Part shown: one piece after another, positions 46,000-57,229 of the stretch
Numbering within the stretch: the stretch's first letter is position 1
Layout: each line of letters opens with the position of its first letter
From: Riptortus pedestris
Lineage: Eukaryota > Arthropoda > Insecta > Hemiptera > Alydidae
Direction: 5' to 3'
NCBI GenBank assembly: GCA_019009955.1
Contig: CM032228.1
Span: forward strand, 207,742,001-207,806,000
Length of the DNA stretch: 64,000 bases
Position numbers and translations under genes: made by a program
Notes under the pieces: model-generated
Told to the model about the DNA's origin: nothing
The model's input: only the letters and a program-made list of their open reading frames with translations
The model's database searches: none

Positions 46000-47700
46000 C
46001 CCAAATTTGAAAGCAACCTCGTCAGGAGAAGAACATTATCAATCTTTGAAATCTGATGAGCTTTCTTAGATCAATGAAAAGTTGGAAAATGGAAACAAGA
46101 ATATCTTTCGAGATTAAATAATTGTAATTATGGAGCATTTGGAAGAAATAATTTCGGGAATAGAACCTCATTTACTGAATACTGGAACAAAAAGAACACT
46201 ACAATGAAGACTTTCTCTCAACCGGAATATGGACTAAATTTCAAGCTCAATTTCAAATCTCCTATTACAAATGATAATAATTTAAATGTTAATGAAAAAT
46301 TTTATGAACATTTCAATTTGGTAATAAAAATGGAAAAACCAATAATAATTTCAATTCTACATTGTTAGCATGTTATATAAATTATTTCATATAGACTCAG
46401 AAATGATATTTTATTAACCAATATCTAATATTTTACTATTATTTTTATTCATAAACTAATACATTCATGGCTATATTTCAATGGGATATGAACGACATAG
46501 GGGGCACTTGGGTGAACTAAAACTCCCTCTTTGGTGTAACTTGTAGTATTATAAAAACTCCACGGAAGCAAGGCATGGCGTGGTTTGTAAGTTGTACCAA
46601 AATGTTAAAATAAATGGCAAATGAAAATATTTCATATTGAATAATAAATTTAAGGTACTATATTCAAACAATGCTAAAGAAAAAGACGAGATGAATTACA
46701 CAAATTGCAGAAGTTTATCCGAAAAAAAGAAATAAAATTGAAGGAATTTTGCAACGTCTATTCAATTATGTATGAAAAGAGCCCCTGCCTTATCATAGTC
46801 AAGCATGCATTTCGAGAGAAAATATGTCTTCTAATATGAACATAACCTTGGAAGATGATAATTTACCATTTAGCAATGATCTCGACTGTAGTTGTCCACG
46901 AAAAGATGCGAAACACAGCAGTCTGTAAAACGTGAACATGACGAACAATGTGTTAAGCATTCAAAACCCAATGCTATAAAATTAAGAACATGAAAACATT
47001 AAGTAAACCTTGTCCTAATTTATACACTTTACATAAACTGCAAGAAACACTCTTACTTCCCAATAAACAAGCGTCAATGTACAGATATAATAAGTACAGA
47101 AGAAACAAATGTTATGGAGGAAAAGATTTTGGTAATGTTGTGATCTCAGAGACAATTTTCATAGCAGCATGGTTGAAATATGTACTACAGGTTAAGCAGT
47201 AGCTGTTAGAGTACATTCCCCTATTCGTACTACAGTATGTTCACTGTATCTTCCAGCAAGGGAGCCAATCGACGTACTTTCACTTCAGGACTTGATAACA
47301 CAACTACCAACTGTTCTTTTACTTTTATATATTAGTTCATAAATTTAAATAACGTTTTGAGACCAAAATCGTTATTCTAAACACTATTAATGCTTTCTTT
47401 TTTGTTTCGATAAAAATAGCATTAATTGACAAAATTATTTATGACGTCGAAGTGAACCACCACTCCAAGTTGAAAATTTGCATTTTCATATAGTCTGTGT
47501 TGTACATAGGATTAGTTGACTCATAAATATAAAGTCCACTGAAATCTTCTTATCCGCCGTTTTTTGAATGATTGAGTAACAAACGGGCGAACAGGCAGAT
47601 TTCCAACGTTGATGCTATTGTTTTTAGAATGATCTGAAACTTAAAAAAAAAAGAAGAAAATTGATTCGCGTCGAATATAAATAGAATATCACACAAACTT
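46000..47700. other. Unassigned sequence upstream of FAR-C
   Basis: AT-rich with short open frames only (such as 46990-47202). It may be old LINE sequence continuing from the ORF1 remnant at 45420-45935, but no conserved block was seen. Confidence 0.35.
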
Positions 47701-47737
47701 TAGAGCTCTATTTATACAGACAATTTTATTGTTACAG

Positions 47738-47985
47738 TATACTAATTGAAGGAATTAAGTTTATTCCAGGATGCATCAGACATTACCAGCACAGAGATAC
47801 ATCAGACAGTTCCGGAATTCTACGCCGGGCAGATCTTGGTGACCGGTGGCACTGGATTTATGGGCAAGGTACTCGTCGAGAAAATCCTTCGGAGCTGCCC
47901 AGATGTTGACAGTATCTATCTCATAATGAGGGAGAAGAAGGGGAAGTCTATAGAACAGAGATGGAAAGATATCACTGAATTACCG
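47738..47985 (+). pseudogene. First coding exon of third FAR copy (FAR-C), start codon lost
   Basis: An intact acceptor (GTTACAG) and donor (GTAAGG) frame an exon nearly identical to exon 1 of FAR-B and FAR-D. The aligned initiator at 47797-47799 is ATA instead of ATG. No in-frame ATG lies between the upstream in-frame stop at 47743-47745 and this point. A 3-bp in-frame deletion removes the Lys before ILVTGG. The TGGTGFMG loop and the rest of the exon are intact. No exon 2-9 equivalents were found between here and FAR-D, and a gypsy fragment begins about 100 bp downstream. It is most likely a decayed or orphan exon. A non-AUG start or use as an alternative exon cannot be excluded. Confidence 0.8.
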
Positions 47986-48065
47986 GTAAGGGGATAGTAA
48001 GTACAATATTGAGTTAGTTAATAGGAAAAAATAAATTATATTGTACAGAAAGATAAGAAGGCGAA

Positions 48066-48530
48066 ATGTCCAGAGTGAGTACTGAGACCAGCACCTCATC
48101 ACAAATCCACTGCAAAAACGTTTTCCACAACGACCTACAGACATCCTCTCATGTTTTCCTGAGGGATGATACAGTACTGCGCCCGCTCACCCCGCCTTAT
48201 ACTGGCCCTTACAAGGTTTTAAAGAGATGCTTCAGAACCTATGACATCCAGTTGTCTTCAGGACCCAGGACCGTGTCGATTGACAGGCTGAAACCAGCTT
48301 TCCTGCTCCAGGAAGAGGACTTCAGTTCCAGCCAGCCTCTACCCTCAGCAGCAACACCATCGCCAGCTAGACCTTCCAATGACTCCGCCAAGGAAGATGA
48401 CCAGCCTCCACCATTCCAGGTGACCCAGCGAGGGCGTTTGGTTAAACCTCTTGTTCTCTTTTCGACGCAGTCATTGAGGGGAGGTGATGTAGCGGCGAGG
48501 TACTCACGAATGAATAACCTTGACAGTTAG
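48066..48530 (+). pseudogene. Gypsy Pol C-terminal fragment
   Basis: The open frame runs through the integrase C-terminal chromodomain-like region (HVFLRDDTVLRPLTPPYTGP, TVSIDRLKPAFL) and a Ser/Pro-rich tail, reading over the polypurine tract as LRGGDVAARY and stopping inside the LTR at 48528-48530. That overlap is usual for this group. Real homology begins about 48092. Protease, RT and the integrase core are absent. Confidence 0.8.
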
Positions 48531-48810
48531 TCTTAATTTTCATGTGTTCGCGAGTATCTCGCTGCTATACGTTGCTATAGAAAAATCTATATAGCTTAGC
48601 GAGGTTAAGAAGAGTTTCCTATCAGCATTCAATTGTGAACAACGTTTTAGGTTACAGTGCGTAATTATTGACTGTGAAAACCTGAGTCTGAAAGCGGCAG
48701 TGGACGGACCTTTTTGTTAATAACTTTATCATTATTTATTATTGTTGTTAATATATTTGATTCAGTTAATCTGGCCTTCACTTCTTTACGTCTTGCATCG
48801 CCCCTTCACA
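48092..48810 (+). mobile_element. Gypsy-type LTR retrotransposon, 3' end
   Basis: The end of Pol (NDLQTSSHVFLRDD, PPYTGPYKVLKR, VSIDRLKPAFL), a polypurine tract TTGAGGGGAGGTGA and one LTR. The rest of the element is missing, so it is 5'-truncated just after the FAR-C exon. Confidence 0.85.
48488..48810 (+). repeat. Gypsy 3' LTR
   Basis: 323 bp starting TGTAGCGGCGAGG right after the polypurine tract and ending CCCCTTCACA (TG...CA). Confidence 0.75.
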
Positions 48811-49004
48811 AGTTGATTAAAATGTCTATATAATGTATGTATTATTGGGAAGTTGTAATGTTTTCTTTTTCTAAATGTGGAAAGTGAGGCATATTATTCT
48901 GCAAAAGATGCTGTTTCCACAATTTTAATTTGCTCTTAAAGCCCTGAATTTTATCATACAAATTGTGAACAAACTGTACTTTTCCTTAAAGTTTCACATT
49001 AAGA

Positions 49005-49640
49005 TCATTGAGAGGCTGACTCAAAATCACACATCCATTCTTTATTACCAAAATGAGGAAAGGCATATCCCTTCATATCCACGAACAATTGTATTTCGCT
49101 TTTTAAGTAGTATACTCTTTTTAGCATTGCACCTCTACTAAGCCAACGTACTTCTGTATTAAAAACCACGTCGCCATATTCAGTTTCTAAATCTTTCAAG
49201 AATTTAAGTTTAAATTCACGGTGGTTTAACGCGGGCGACTTTATAAAATTGATTAGTTTAATTATTGGTACTGTGACATTTGGCAAACACAATCTTTTCG
49301 CACACAAATGTTCCTGGTGAATTATGCAGTGGTTAACGAATATTTCCCTTCTTGTGACCTTAATGTCTTGAAATAGTGTTCCCTATACTCCTACCTCCAG
49401 CTTGATGTTGCTCGTGCTCCATCTGTCGATATACCAATAATCTTTTCTAATAAAATTGAAAAAATTTCCAACAAAGACTTTAGTTCATCGTACAAGTCTT
49501 TGCCTGTTGAGGCCCTTGCATTGGAATCAATGAACACAATTCTCCTGTAATATTAAATTTGGTGTCAATACCACGTAAAAATATAGCAAGTTGTGCTGTA
49601 TCGCTAATATCGCAACTCTCATCAAGTGTCACCTCTCACC
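49005..49640 (-). pseudogene. hAT transposase fragment
   Basis: Minus strand in shifting frames: TLDESCDISDTAQLAIFLRG, IGISTDGARATS, NHCIIHQEHLCAK, then a 100-codon open frame with IKLINFIKSPALNHREFK, EYGDVVFNTEVRWLSRGAML and EIQLFVDMKG. This order is that of hAT transposases of the ZBED/GTF2IRD2-like type, with the DES, TDGA and WLSRG blocks. Several frameshifts inactivate it. A family A element interrupts the upstream part at 49637. Confidence 0.8.
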
Positions 49641-50309
49641 GGAAAGAAAAACAATTACTGAAATATATCAGAATATAGCATATTAATTTTATTGAAAACT
49701 AGTTACTATTTCTATATTTCATGTAGAATCAGAACAAATTTACCTCAATCAATCAAATTTTAGTAGTCCAAGAACTTAAGACTGGGGGGGGGGTTCACAA
49801 GAATATATTTGCATTATCTCATATCATAAAGGTCTCTGAAAACAATATTTGGCATTTAAGCTTCGAATAAAGTGGTTTATTATATAACAGAGTATTGTTT
49901 ATGTAACATGAGTAGAATTGGGGATTTGCTGTAGGATGAGAACTAAAAAATGTAAGTATCTCGGTTAAAATTCGAGATAGAGAAGAAATGTATAAAACGA
50001 TATTTATAAGTACATTTAGTTTGCAATAAGATTGATTCTATACTCTTTTTAAATCCGACATATAGTAATGGAGATATTTCGAAATTGATCTTTCTTTTTA
50101 CATAAACCAACTAAATATCCACTTTGGTAACTATAAAACGATAATTTCGAACGCTAGAGCGGTAACAGACAAAAATATATACACAATTTTGAACGGACCT
50201 CATTTTCGTCATCTCTTAGGTAGGATCGATGGACATTTGATGAATAGTTTAGAAAATTACGTCATGGGTACAACCTCAATAGCTGCTTTCCCTTAAGGGA
50301 ATCTGCTAA
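49637..50309 (+). mobile_element. Family A long form inserted in hAT
   Basis: It starts within the long-form block (CACCGGAAAGAAAAAC), so it is left-truncated, and ends with the 3' hairpin and CTGCTAA. It separates the hAT coding fragment from the hAT terminus. Confidence 0.55.
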
Positions 50310-50463
50310 ACATGCCCAGACGCGGCGAGTTCGTATTGTACGTTTGAACAAGTCGCCGAAAAGTGAGTAACTCGCCACAAAAAATTGTTTCGGTTTAGTA
50401 TGTACTAGCATTTTATTATAATTAATTTTATAACAATATATTGATGGGAGAAAGTCGATGAAA

Positions 50464-50545
50464 TAAATTCAATTTTAGAAATGCTTGGCGGGCCGCATGG
50501 ACATGTTCAAAGGGCCGCATGCGGGCCGCGTGTTGCTCATCCCTG
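50464..50545 (-). repeat. hAT terminal end
   Basis: On the minus strand it starts CAGGGATGAGCAACACGCGGCCCGC, a GC-rich CAGGG-type hAT terminus. It probably belongs to the transposase fragment at 49005-49640, with family A copy 49637-50309 inserted between. Confidence 0.5.
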
Positions 50546-50769
50546 GGCTACAGGATAGCACTCTATCATGACTCAAAGATAGGTGAGTATTTTGATACCC
50601 CTCTTCGATTTCCATTTATTATACAAAAATTATACCTTAAAATTGGAATACAAAACAATCATACAAGTCCTACACGCTTGGGGGTGGTTCAACTTTCAAC
50701 AGATTTCCCATCCGCTAGTATGGTACACTAGTGATCTCACCTCACCATATATTGTGTATTTTTAAATAC

Positions 50770-51400
50770 AAATTCCAAGGCTTTTACTGAAGGCTGAAAA
50801 CAAGAAAATACGAATATATCGCTTAATACCTTAATATTAAGAGTACCGAAAAATGTATATAACTACAATTGTAGAACATCGTAGTATAAGAAGACTGGTT
50901 CAAAAACATGTTTCGATTCGAATCATAATAACGGAGATATTTTAAATGTTTAATTTCCCCTCTGATTCCCCCCCCCCCCGTCATCTGGTTTCAGCCATAG
51001 AATATTATAAATATCGAGTGTAGTAAAGACCAAATACACTTTTTTGAGTGAAGGGCGTAAAATCTTATATGATGACATCATCACACAACGTATTTGCATG
51101 TATCTCACACAGAAAAAGTTCAATGAAAATAATACTTGGTGTTTAAGCTACCGATAAAGTTGTACATTACATAAAAGCATATTGTTGTTAATATGACATT
51201 CGGTTTTTTGGAAACCGAATACTAAAAAATGCTAGTATCTCGATTAATATTCATGATAGAGGTAATATTTTCTTGACTATATTTATAGATAGTTGATTTA
51301 ATATACGATTGGGTCTATACAACTTTTCAAAGTGATGTACAATAATAGAAATATTTCGAATTTCATGATTTAACGCCAAGGTCGGTTGACACGCGTCCAT
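50770..51400 (+). repeat. Old family A copies
   Basis: Diverged AATATATCGCTTAATA, GGAGATATTTTAAATG, poly-C and TAGTATCTCGATTAATATTC blocks; no termini. Confidence 0.4.
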
Positions 51401-51428
51401 ATGTTGCTGTCTTCATACCATATGTATT

Positions 51429-51552
51429 TTAGCAGATTTCCCTTAAGGGAAATCAGCTATTGAGGTTGTACTCATGACGGAATTTTCGACATTTTTCTTC
51501 AAATGTCCATCGATCCTACCTAGTAGATGACGAAAATGAAGTCCGTTCAAAA

Positions 51553-51623
<71 letters not shown>

Positions 51624-52296
51624 GGTTGTTACCGCTCTAGCGGTTGCAATTTTTGTTTGATCGGTACCAAACTCGATATTTAGTCGTTTTATGTAAAAAG
51701 AAAGATCAAGTTCGTTAACGGCTGAAATCGGACCAGTGGGAAGGGGGGTTTAAAGGGGAGAATTTTAGAAAATTCGAAATATCTCCGTTACTATACGTCG
51801 GATCGAAACATTGTACAGAATCAATCTTATTGCAAATTACATTTACGATAAATATTGTTATATACATTTATTCTCTATCTTGAATATTAACCGAGATATT
51901 TGCATTTTTCTAAAGTCTGTGGTCAGGTATTGTTCGGGTTAGGTCGGCCATTTCCTTCAGTACTCGACTCAGGTGGAAGCTTCTTCTAACCTTACCTGTC
52001 GTTTCTAACCTTACCTTACCTTCGTTACTTTGTGAGATTTATGCAAATACGTTCTGTTCATCCGCCCCCCCCCTTCTTTAGTTCTTGGACTACTAAAATT
52101 TGAGTTATTAAAATATAAATTATTCTTACAAAACAGAAGCCGTTTCAGTTGGGAATTTATTTTAATTAACTGAAAGATTTCTCATTACCATTTGTATTTA
52201 ATCATGGTGGTATTGTGTTACCAGTATGTGGATTTATCTATTGTAAAACAACAAGGGAGGAAATCTGCTTAGTTTACGCAGCCCCTGCGTGACGGT
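51429..52296 (-). mobile_element. Family A long form, minus strand
   Basis: Starts on the plus strand as TTAGCAGATTTCCCTTAAGGGAAATCAGC (inverse 3' hairpin), has (TA)n at about 51556-51619, the body and long-form block, and ends CCCTGCGTGACGG. Confidence 0.65.
51556..51619. repeat. (TA)n core of a family A element
   Basis: About 31 TA units between the right arm and the body of the minus copy. Confidence 0.9.
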
Positions 52297-52344
52297 CTTT
52301 TGTATTATGCTCTTTCAAAGTCCCAAAAAGGTCAGGTACCACGT

Positions 52345-53080
52345 AGTTCATATATTGGAAAGAATTGATGAGTAAATCATTATTTCTATACTGATTACTT
52401 GTTTTATATATTGTTATACGAAAAAATGTATAAAACTGCAGTTACTCTAAACAACAGAATAAACAACTTTTATTATGTGCTCGAATGCCGAAAAAACTAT
52501 TGGAAACGAAATAGACCGATTTCACATTTCAGGCCTCTCTTATAACCCCCACTGCTGTTAGTACCTAGAAACTTTAATATAACTTATAATTTAATGCTAA
52601 TTAGATTTAATGTTAGTTCACATATATAGTTTTGTAAAGTTTGGCTCCGTCATTTGTAACCAAACAAGTTGTTGATTCCCGCTATACTTTTTAGCTTATA
52701 ACTCATTTCTACTTCGGTATATGAGCAAAGTGTATATAACAAAAGTTACTTTAAATAACAAAATCAACCACATTTGTTACGTGCATGTTTGGAGAAAAAG
52801 CAATGGGTAACGAAATATGGGAATTTTTCAGGCCTCCCTTATAACATCCTTTAATGTTCATTTCTGAGAATATTAGCATAGCCTACAGTCTAAGTTGGGA
52901 TCGTAGTAATGTTCGCACCAAGTTCCATAAAATTCGATTAAGTAGTTTAGGCGTGAAAAGGTAACAAACAAACAGATACCAAAGAAACCAATTGCAGATA
53001 CTGTGTCAAAAGCATGTGAAACTTAGAGATTTTTCCAGAAAAAAAATCAATGTAGACAGAAGATACAATTTTATATATAT
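52345..53080 (-). repeat. Family B copy
   Basis: Two units (CAGGCCTCTCTTATAACCCCCACTGC; CAGGCCTCCCTTATAACATCC) and the terminal AAAATCAATGTAGACAGAAGATACAATTTTATATA. Confidence 0.5.
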
Positions 53081-53159
53081 ATATATAATTTTGAACGGAC
53101 CTTTAATTAATTTATTTCTATATTTTCACTATTCAAGCACCTTTTAGCAGATTTCCCTT

Positions 53160-53215
<56 letters not shown>

Positions 53216-53255
53216 CTGGCAATATATCAATGAAGAAACGTGTAATGTTATTCAA

Positions 53256-55679
53256 GTGTTAAATAAGGGTCAATTAGAAAGCCGCTATCGTAAATTATAT
53301 TATAAACATGAAATTGCTAGTAAGAATATATATTTTAATTTAAGATGTTTAAAGCTTAATTTAACGCCCAGGTATGTGATGGGGATTACTAAAAATTTAA
53401 GACTAAAAGGTAGTGTAAGGTTTAAGATTTATAAAGTAATTTTAAAAAGTGAACTGAAAAGATGGTTTAGTCTAAGAGACACTTACAGGTTCTATTTGAA
53501 AGGTGTTGAGAACAGGCTTCAGTATTATCTTAATCCTCTCGAGTTAGAGGGATTTAAGAAATCTGTTTCTCTATCATATTTAACCCGGCTTAGAAGGAAA
53601 CAGTCGACATTAAACAGGAAATTAAATAGCTTGAAGGAGATGCAACAGAATTTCTTTAATCTAAATGGGGAGAATAACTCATGTGATTGCTATCCACGAA
53701 CTGTTAACTTGAGTAAAATTGATTTTACTCAGAGAGAGCTGGAAATTTTAAATAAGGGTTTTAAATTTTGCCCAAAACCAACTTATGGGAAAAAAGAAAT
53801 TTTGAATTTAATAGCCTCTATCGAAAACACCATTTCCGACCAAGAGATGCTAAAAGAGTGCAGTTTTGTGATAAATAGCGCCCTACGACAGATAAAATCA
53901 AAACCGGACCCGTCCTTAAAAATCATAAAATATATTAGGGAAAAAATTAGAAAAAATAATCTTATTGTTACAAAGGCCGATAAAGGCCCTTCATTGGTAA
54001 TAATGGACAAGGGAGAGTATATCAATAAAACATTGACATTGCTCACTGAGGGAGGGTATGAGGTGATGAAAAGAGATCCATCGGAGCAGTACAATCAAAT
54101 CGTCAGAGAAGCGGTTAAATCCGTTCAATATGTACTTCCCAAGGACAAAAAAGAATCTATTTTACAGAAAAACCCCTTAGCCCCTCGATTATACTCACTA
54201 CCTAAGGTTCATAAACCAGGCAATCCCATGAGACCAATAGTGTCATTTTGTTCAGCGCCTACTCAGATGTTATGTAAGGTAGTGGCTGGTGTTTTTAAGA
54301 CTATGACAGGATACAAACCTAGGTATTCGGTGATAAATAATAAGGAGTTGGTAGATATTCTAAAGGCAAAAAGAATACCCGGTGATTGTCTGTTGGCATC
54401 ATTCGATGTGGTAAACCTTTTTGGGAGTGTACCACCGCAGGACGTATATGAGATAATGAGACAGGTCCTCTTATCAAAGAAATGTGATCCTTCGGCTTCC
54501 CAGGAGCTACTAAAGCTCATAAAAATATGTTTAGACCAGAATTATTGTGTTTTTCAAGAAGTTTTCTATCTCCAGAAAAATTCATTACCAATGGGGTCCT
54601 CTTTAAGCCCACTGGCGGCGGAGATATTCATGGACTATTTGGAACAGCGCTACATAATGAATAGTCGCAATCCATTCCATAGCAAACTGGTATACTGGCT
54701 AAGGTACGTAGATGACATATTGGTCTGTTTTAGTGGCTCTAAAAAGGAGTTAGAGGAGTTATTGAAATATCTTAACTCTTGTCACCGCACCATTTCATTT
54801 ACTCTCGAAGTAGAAGAAGACAGTAAGATTAATTATTTGGATTTGACAATATCAAGACATAACAATAGCCACAAATTTTCAATTTTCCGGAAGCCAACTG
54901 CAAGCGATATTGCAATACCCAATACCTCCTTCCACCACTACAAGCAAAAATTAGCGATATTTCATGCATACGCTAATCGATTGCTGGATATTCCAATGAG
55001 TAAAGAAGAATACTCTCGTGAGCTAAAATTTATTCACCACTTAGCGTTGGTTAATGGATATACCATACACATGGTGGATAGAATGATTGAGAGAAAGAAG
55101 GTAACGAGACTTAGGAAGAGTTTGGGGATTCCAGAAGTTACCTCAGAGGTGGAAAGGTGGTGCTCTTTGCCCTATCTGGGATTCGTGTCGGAAAAAATCC
55201 AAAGAATATTTAAACGTAAGAAAATCGGGGTGGGTTTTGCAAGTCCAAATAATTTAAAATCCGTTTTATGTAAGCTAAAAGACCCAATAAAGCTGCCGGA
55301 CCAGTCGGGAATATATAAAATCATATGTGGAGAATGTGGTGCGTATTATGTGGGAAGGACTTCAAGGAAATTAAAGAAAAGGTGCCAGGAGCATCTGTCG
55401 AGAATGGACTCAACGTTCCTCCAGCATTTGAGGAAAGAAAAGCACGAAGATGCCCCACACGAGGTAGCTTTATTGGCGAGGGAATATAACCACAAACTAA
55501 TTCAGACATTGGAACCTCTCTACATTGAGCTGGAGAGAAGGAGCGGTGTCTGCCTAAATGTGCAATTGGAAATGCCAAGTTCTGTCCTGTTGAGTAGGCC
55601 TCCTCCATCTCTGCTAGTCGCCAGTAGTGGCCCCAAAGCCGTGGCGTTAACGTCAATTATACAGCAGAAGGTAGGATAA
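53256..55679 (+). CDS. Penelope-like reverse transcriptase with GIY-YIG endonuclease
   Basis: This uninterrupted frame of about 807 codons encodes the single polyprotein of a Penelope-like element, which reverse-transcribes its RNA and nicks the target. Seen: LPKVHKPG near residue 315 and RPIVSFCSAP, PMGSSLSP near 445, the catalytic RYVDDIL with both Asp near 486-487, INYLDLTI after it, then a C-terminal endonuclease starting GIYKI near 685, with CGECG and YYVGRT, the GIY-YIG signature of the Penelope clade. The frame has no ATG at its 5' end. 53256 is GTG, the reading frame stays open upstream into the TA repeat, and the first internal Met is about residue 42. The copy may therefore be slightly 5'-truncated. 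Length is close to normal for the family. Confidence 0.92.
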   Translation: MLNKGQLESRYRKLYYKHEIASKNIYFNLRCLKLNLTPRYVMGITKNLRLKGSVRFKIYKVILKSELKRWFSLRDTYRFYLKGVENRLQYYLNPLELEGFKKSVSLSYLTRLRRKQSTLNRKLNSLKEMQQNFFNLNGENNSCDCYPRTVNLSKIDFTQRELEILNKGFKFCPKPTYGKKEILNLIASIENTISDQEMLKECSFVINSALRQIKSKPDPSLKIIKYIREKIRKNNLIVTKADKGPSLVIMDKGEYINKTLTLLTEGGYEVMKRDPSEQYNQIVREAVKSVQYVLPKDKKESILQKNPLAPRLYSLPKVHKPGNPMRPIVSFCSAPTQMLCKVVAGVFKTMTGYKPRYSVINNKELVDILKAKRIPGDCLLASFDVVNLFGSVPPQDVYEIMRQVLLSKKCDPSASQELLKLIKICLDQNYCVFQEVFYLQKNSLPMGSSLSPLAAEIFMDYLEQRYIMNSRNPFHSKLVYWLRYVDDILVCFSGSKKELEELLKYLNSCHRTISFTLEVEEDSKINYLDLTISRHNNSHKFSIFRKPTASDIAIPNTSFHHYKQKLAIFHAYANRLLDIPMSKEEYSRELKFIHHLALVNGYTIHMVDRMIERKKVTRLRKSLGIPEVTSEVERWCSLPYLGFVSEKIQRIFKRKKIGVGFASPNNLKSVLCKLKDPIKLPDQSGIYKIICGECGAYYVGRTSRKLKKRCQEHLSRMDSTFLQHLRKEKHEDAPHEVALLAREYNHKLIQTLEPLYIELERRSGVCLNVQLEMPSSVLLSRPPPSLLVASSGPKAVALTSIIQQKVG

Positions 55680-55940
55680 TTGTTAATTTATAGTAACTTT
55701 TTTATAGGGTATACATGTGTTTGTTAATGTTTAGAGTATTTATTCACTTTAGCTATTTTAATTAATTGAACTATAATATATTCTTTTAATGTTTGACTTA
55801 GATTCTAGTAGTTTTAAGTTAGGACGTTTTTTCGTAAGATTGATTTTAGTATGAAATTCTATTTTGTTAAATATTTCAAAATGTAATTGTTGGATGCATA
55901 ACTTGGCCTAAGCTTGTTTCTTTGTTGTTTGTTGGTTAGC

Positions 55941-55990
55941 ACCTGATGATGGCACGTTAGTGCCGAAAGGCCTTGTGCGTGAATAAATAA
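55941..55990 (+). ncRNA. Hammerhead-like hairpin at the Penelope 3' end (candidate)
   Basis: CTGATGA is followed by one T, a perfect 5-bp stem GGCAC/GTGCC with a GTTA loop, then GAAA. This resembles a hammerhead core, consensus CUGANGA-stem-GAAA, and Penelope-like elements are known to carry hammerhead motifs. The extra T between A9 and the stem, and no clear stem I/III partner, leave cleavage activity uncertain. Confidence 0.35.
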
Positions 55991-56027
55991 ATTGGTGGGA
56001 AGACTTCGTGTTATTGAGACCTGTTTC

Positions 56028-56095
<68 letters not shown>

Positions 56096-56637
56096 CTGTT
56101 AACGCTCTAGCGGTCGCAATTTTTGTTTGATCGTTACCAAACTGGGAATTTAATCGGTTTATGTAAAAAGGAAGATCAAGTTCGTTAATGGCTGAAATCG
56201 GACCAGCGGGAGGGGGGTTTAGAGGGGGGATTTTTGAAAATTCAAAAAATCTCCCTTATTTTGCGTCGGATCGAAAACTTGTATAGAATCAATCTTATTG
56301 AAAAATAATTTACTATAAATAATGTTCTATACATTTATTCTGTATCTTGAACATTAACCGAGATATTTGCATTTGTATTGTGTGTGTGGTCGGCAGGAGT
56401 CGGCTATGTTCGGGACTTTCCGCCGAGAGCTAGGACGGCCGTTTCCGTAACTGTTCTTCCCTCGTGAATAAGTTTAAAGAGTCCTTAATAATACTGTTGT
56501 TATTAGGCAGATTTCTCTATTGTAAGACTTCACGTGGGAAATCTGCTTAGTTTACCCAGCCCCTGCGTGACGGACTTTTTTCAATATGTGGGCTACTAAT
56601 TCCTCACTAGAAAGATAATTAATTTTAATGGACACTT

Positions 56638-57208
56638 TTAGCAGATTTCCCTCAGAGGAAATCAGCTTTTGAGGTCGTACTCATTACGCGATTTTCGAAC
56701 ATTTTCTTCAAATGTCCATCGATCCTACCCAGGAGATCAAGAAAATGAGGTTCGTTCAAAATTATATATATATATATATATATTTGTCTGTTAACGCTCT
56801 AGCGGTCGCAATTTTTGTTTGATCGTTACCAAACTCGATATTTAAACGTTTTATGCAAAAAGACAGATGAAGTTCGTTAATGGCTGAAATCGGACCAGTG
56901 GGGGGGGGGGTTTAAAGTGGGGATTTTCGAAATATCTCCGTTACCATACGTCGGATCAAAAAATTGTATAGAACCAATCTTATTTTAAATTTACTATAAA
57001 TACTGTTCTATACATTTCTTCTCTATCTTGAATACTAACCGAGATATTTGCATTTTTATTAAATTTGGCCCGTAACGGACGACTGAGTTTCCCGCCAAAA
57101 GCTAGTTCGGCCCTTTGCCATAACTGTTCGGCTCTCGTATGGAGATTTCTCTATTGTATAACTTCACTCGGGAAATCTGCTTAGTTTACGTAGCCCCTGC
57201 GTGACGGA
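56638..57208 (-). mobile_element. Family A element, full-length short form
   Basis: TTAGCAGATTTCCCTCAGAGGAAATC at one end and GTAGCCCCTGCGTGACGGA at the other, (TA)n at 56763-56783. At 571 bp it is one of two clean end-to-end short copies. Confidence 0.65.
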
Positions 57209-57229
57209 CTTTTTCTATTCCATTTATAT

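Larger units (their letters stand above)
53213..56028 (+). mobile_element. Penelope-like retroelement, nearly complete
   Basis: The element is bounded on both sides by (TA)n: 53163-53211 and 56029-56091. It holds one long RT plus GIY-YIG frame and a 350-bp 3' region with a compact hairpin (55943-55968) followed by AATAAATAAA. The (TA)n belongs to a minus-strand family A repeat whose two parts lie outside (53144-53165 and 56092-56574), so the element inserted into that repeat. No pseudo-LTR copy was found at the 5' side. Confidence 0.85.
53144..56574 (-). mobile_element. Family A copy interrupted by the Penelope-like element
   Basis: 3' hairpin remnant TTAGCAGATTTCCCTTAAGGGA at 53144-53165 runs straight into (TA)n. 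After the Penelope-like insert, (TA)n resumes (56029-56091), followed by the normal minus-strand body and the left end at 56574. The right arm between hairpin and (TA)n is missing. Confidence 0.6.

Noticed and set aside
47746..47796. Upstream TTG-initiated extension of the FAR-C exon
   Set aside because: No ATG is present and the sequence aligns with the 5'UTR of the other copies.
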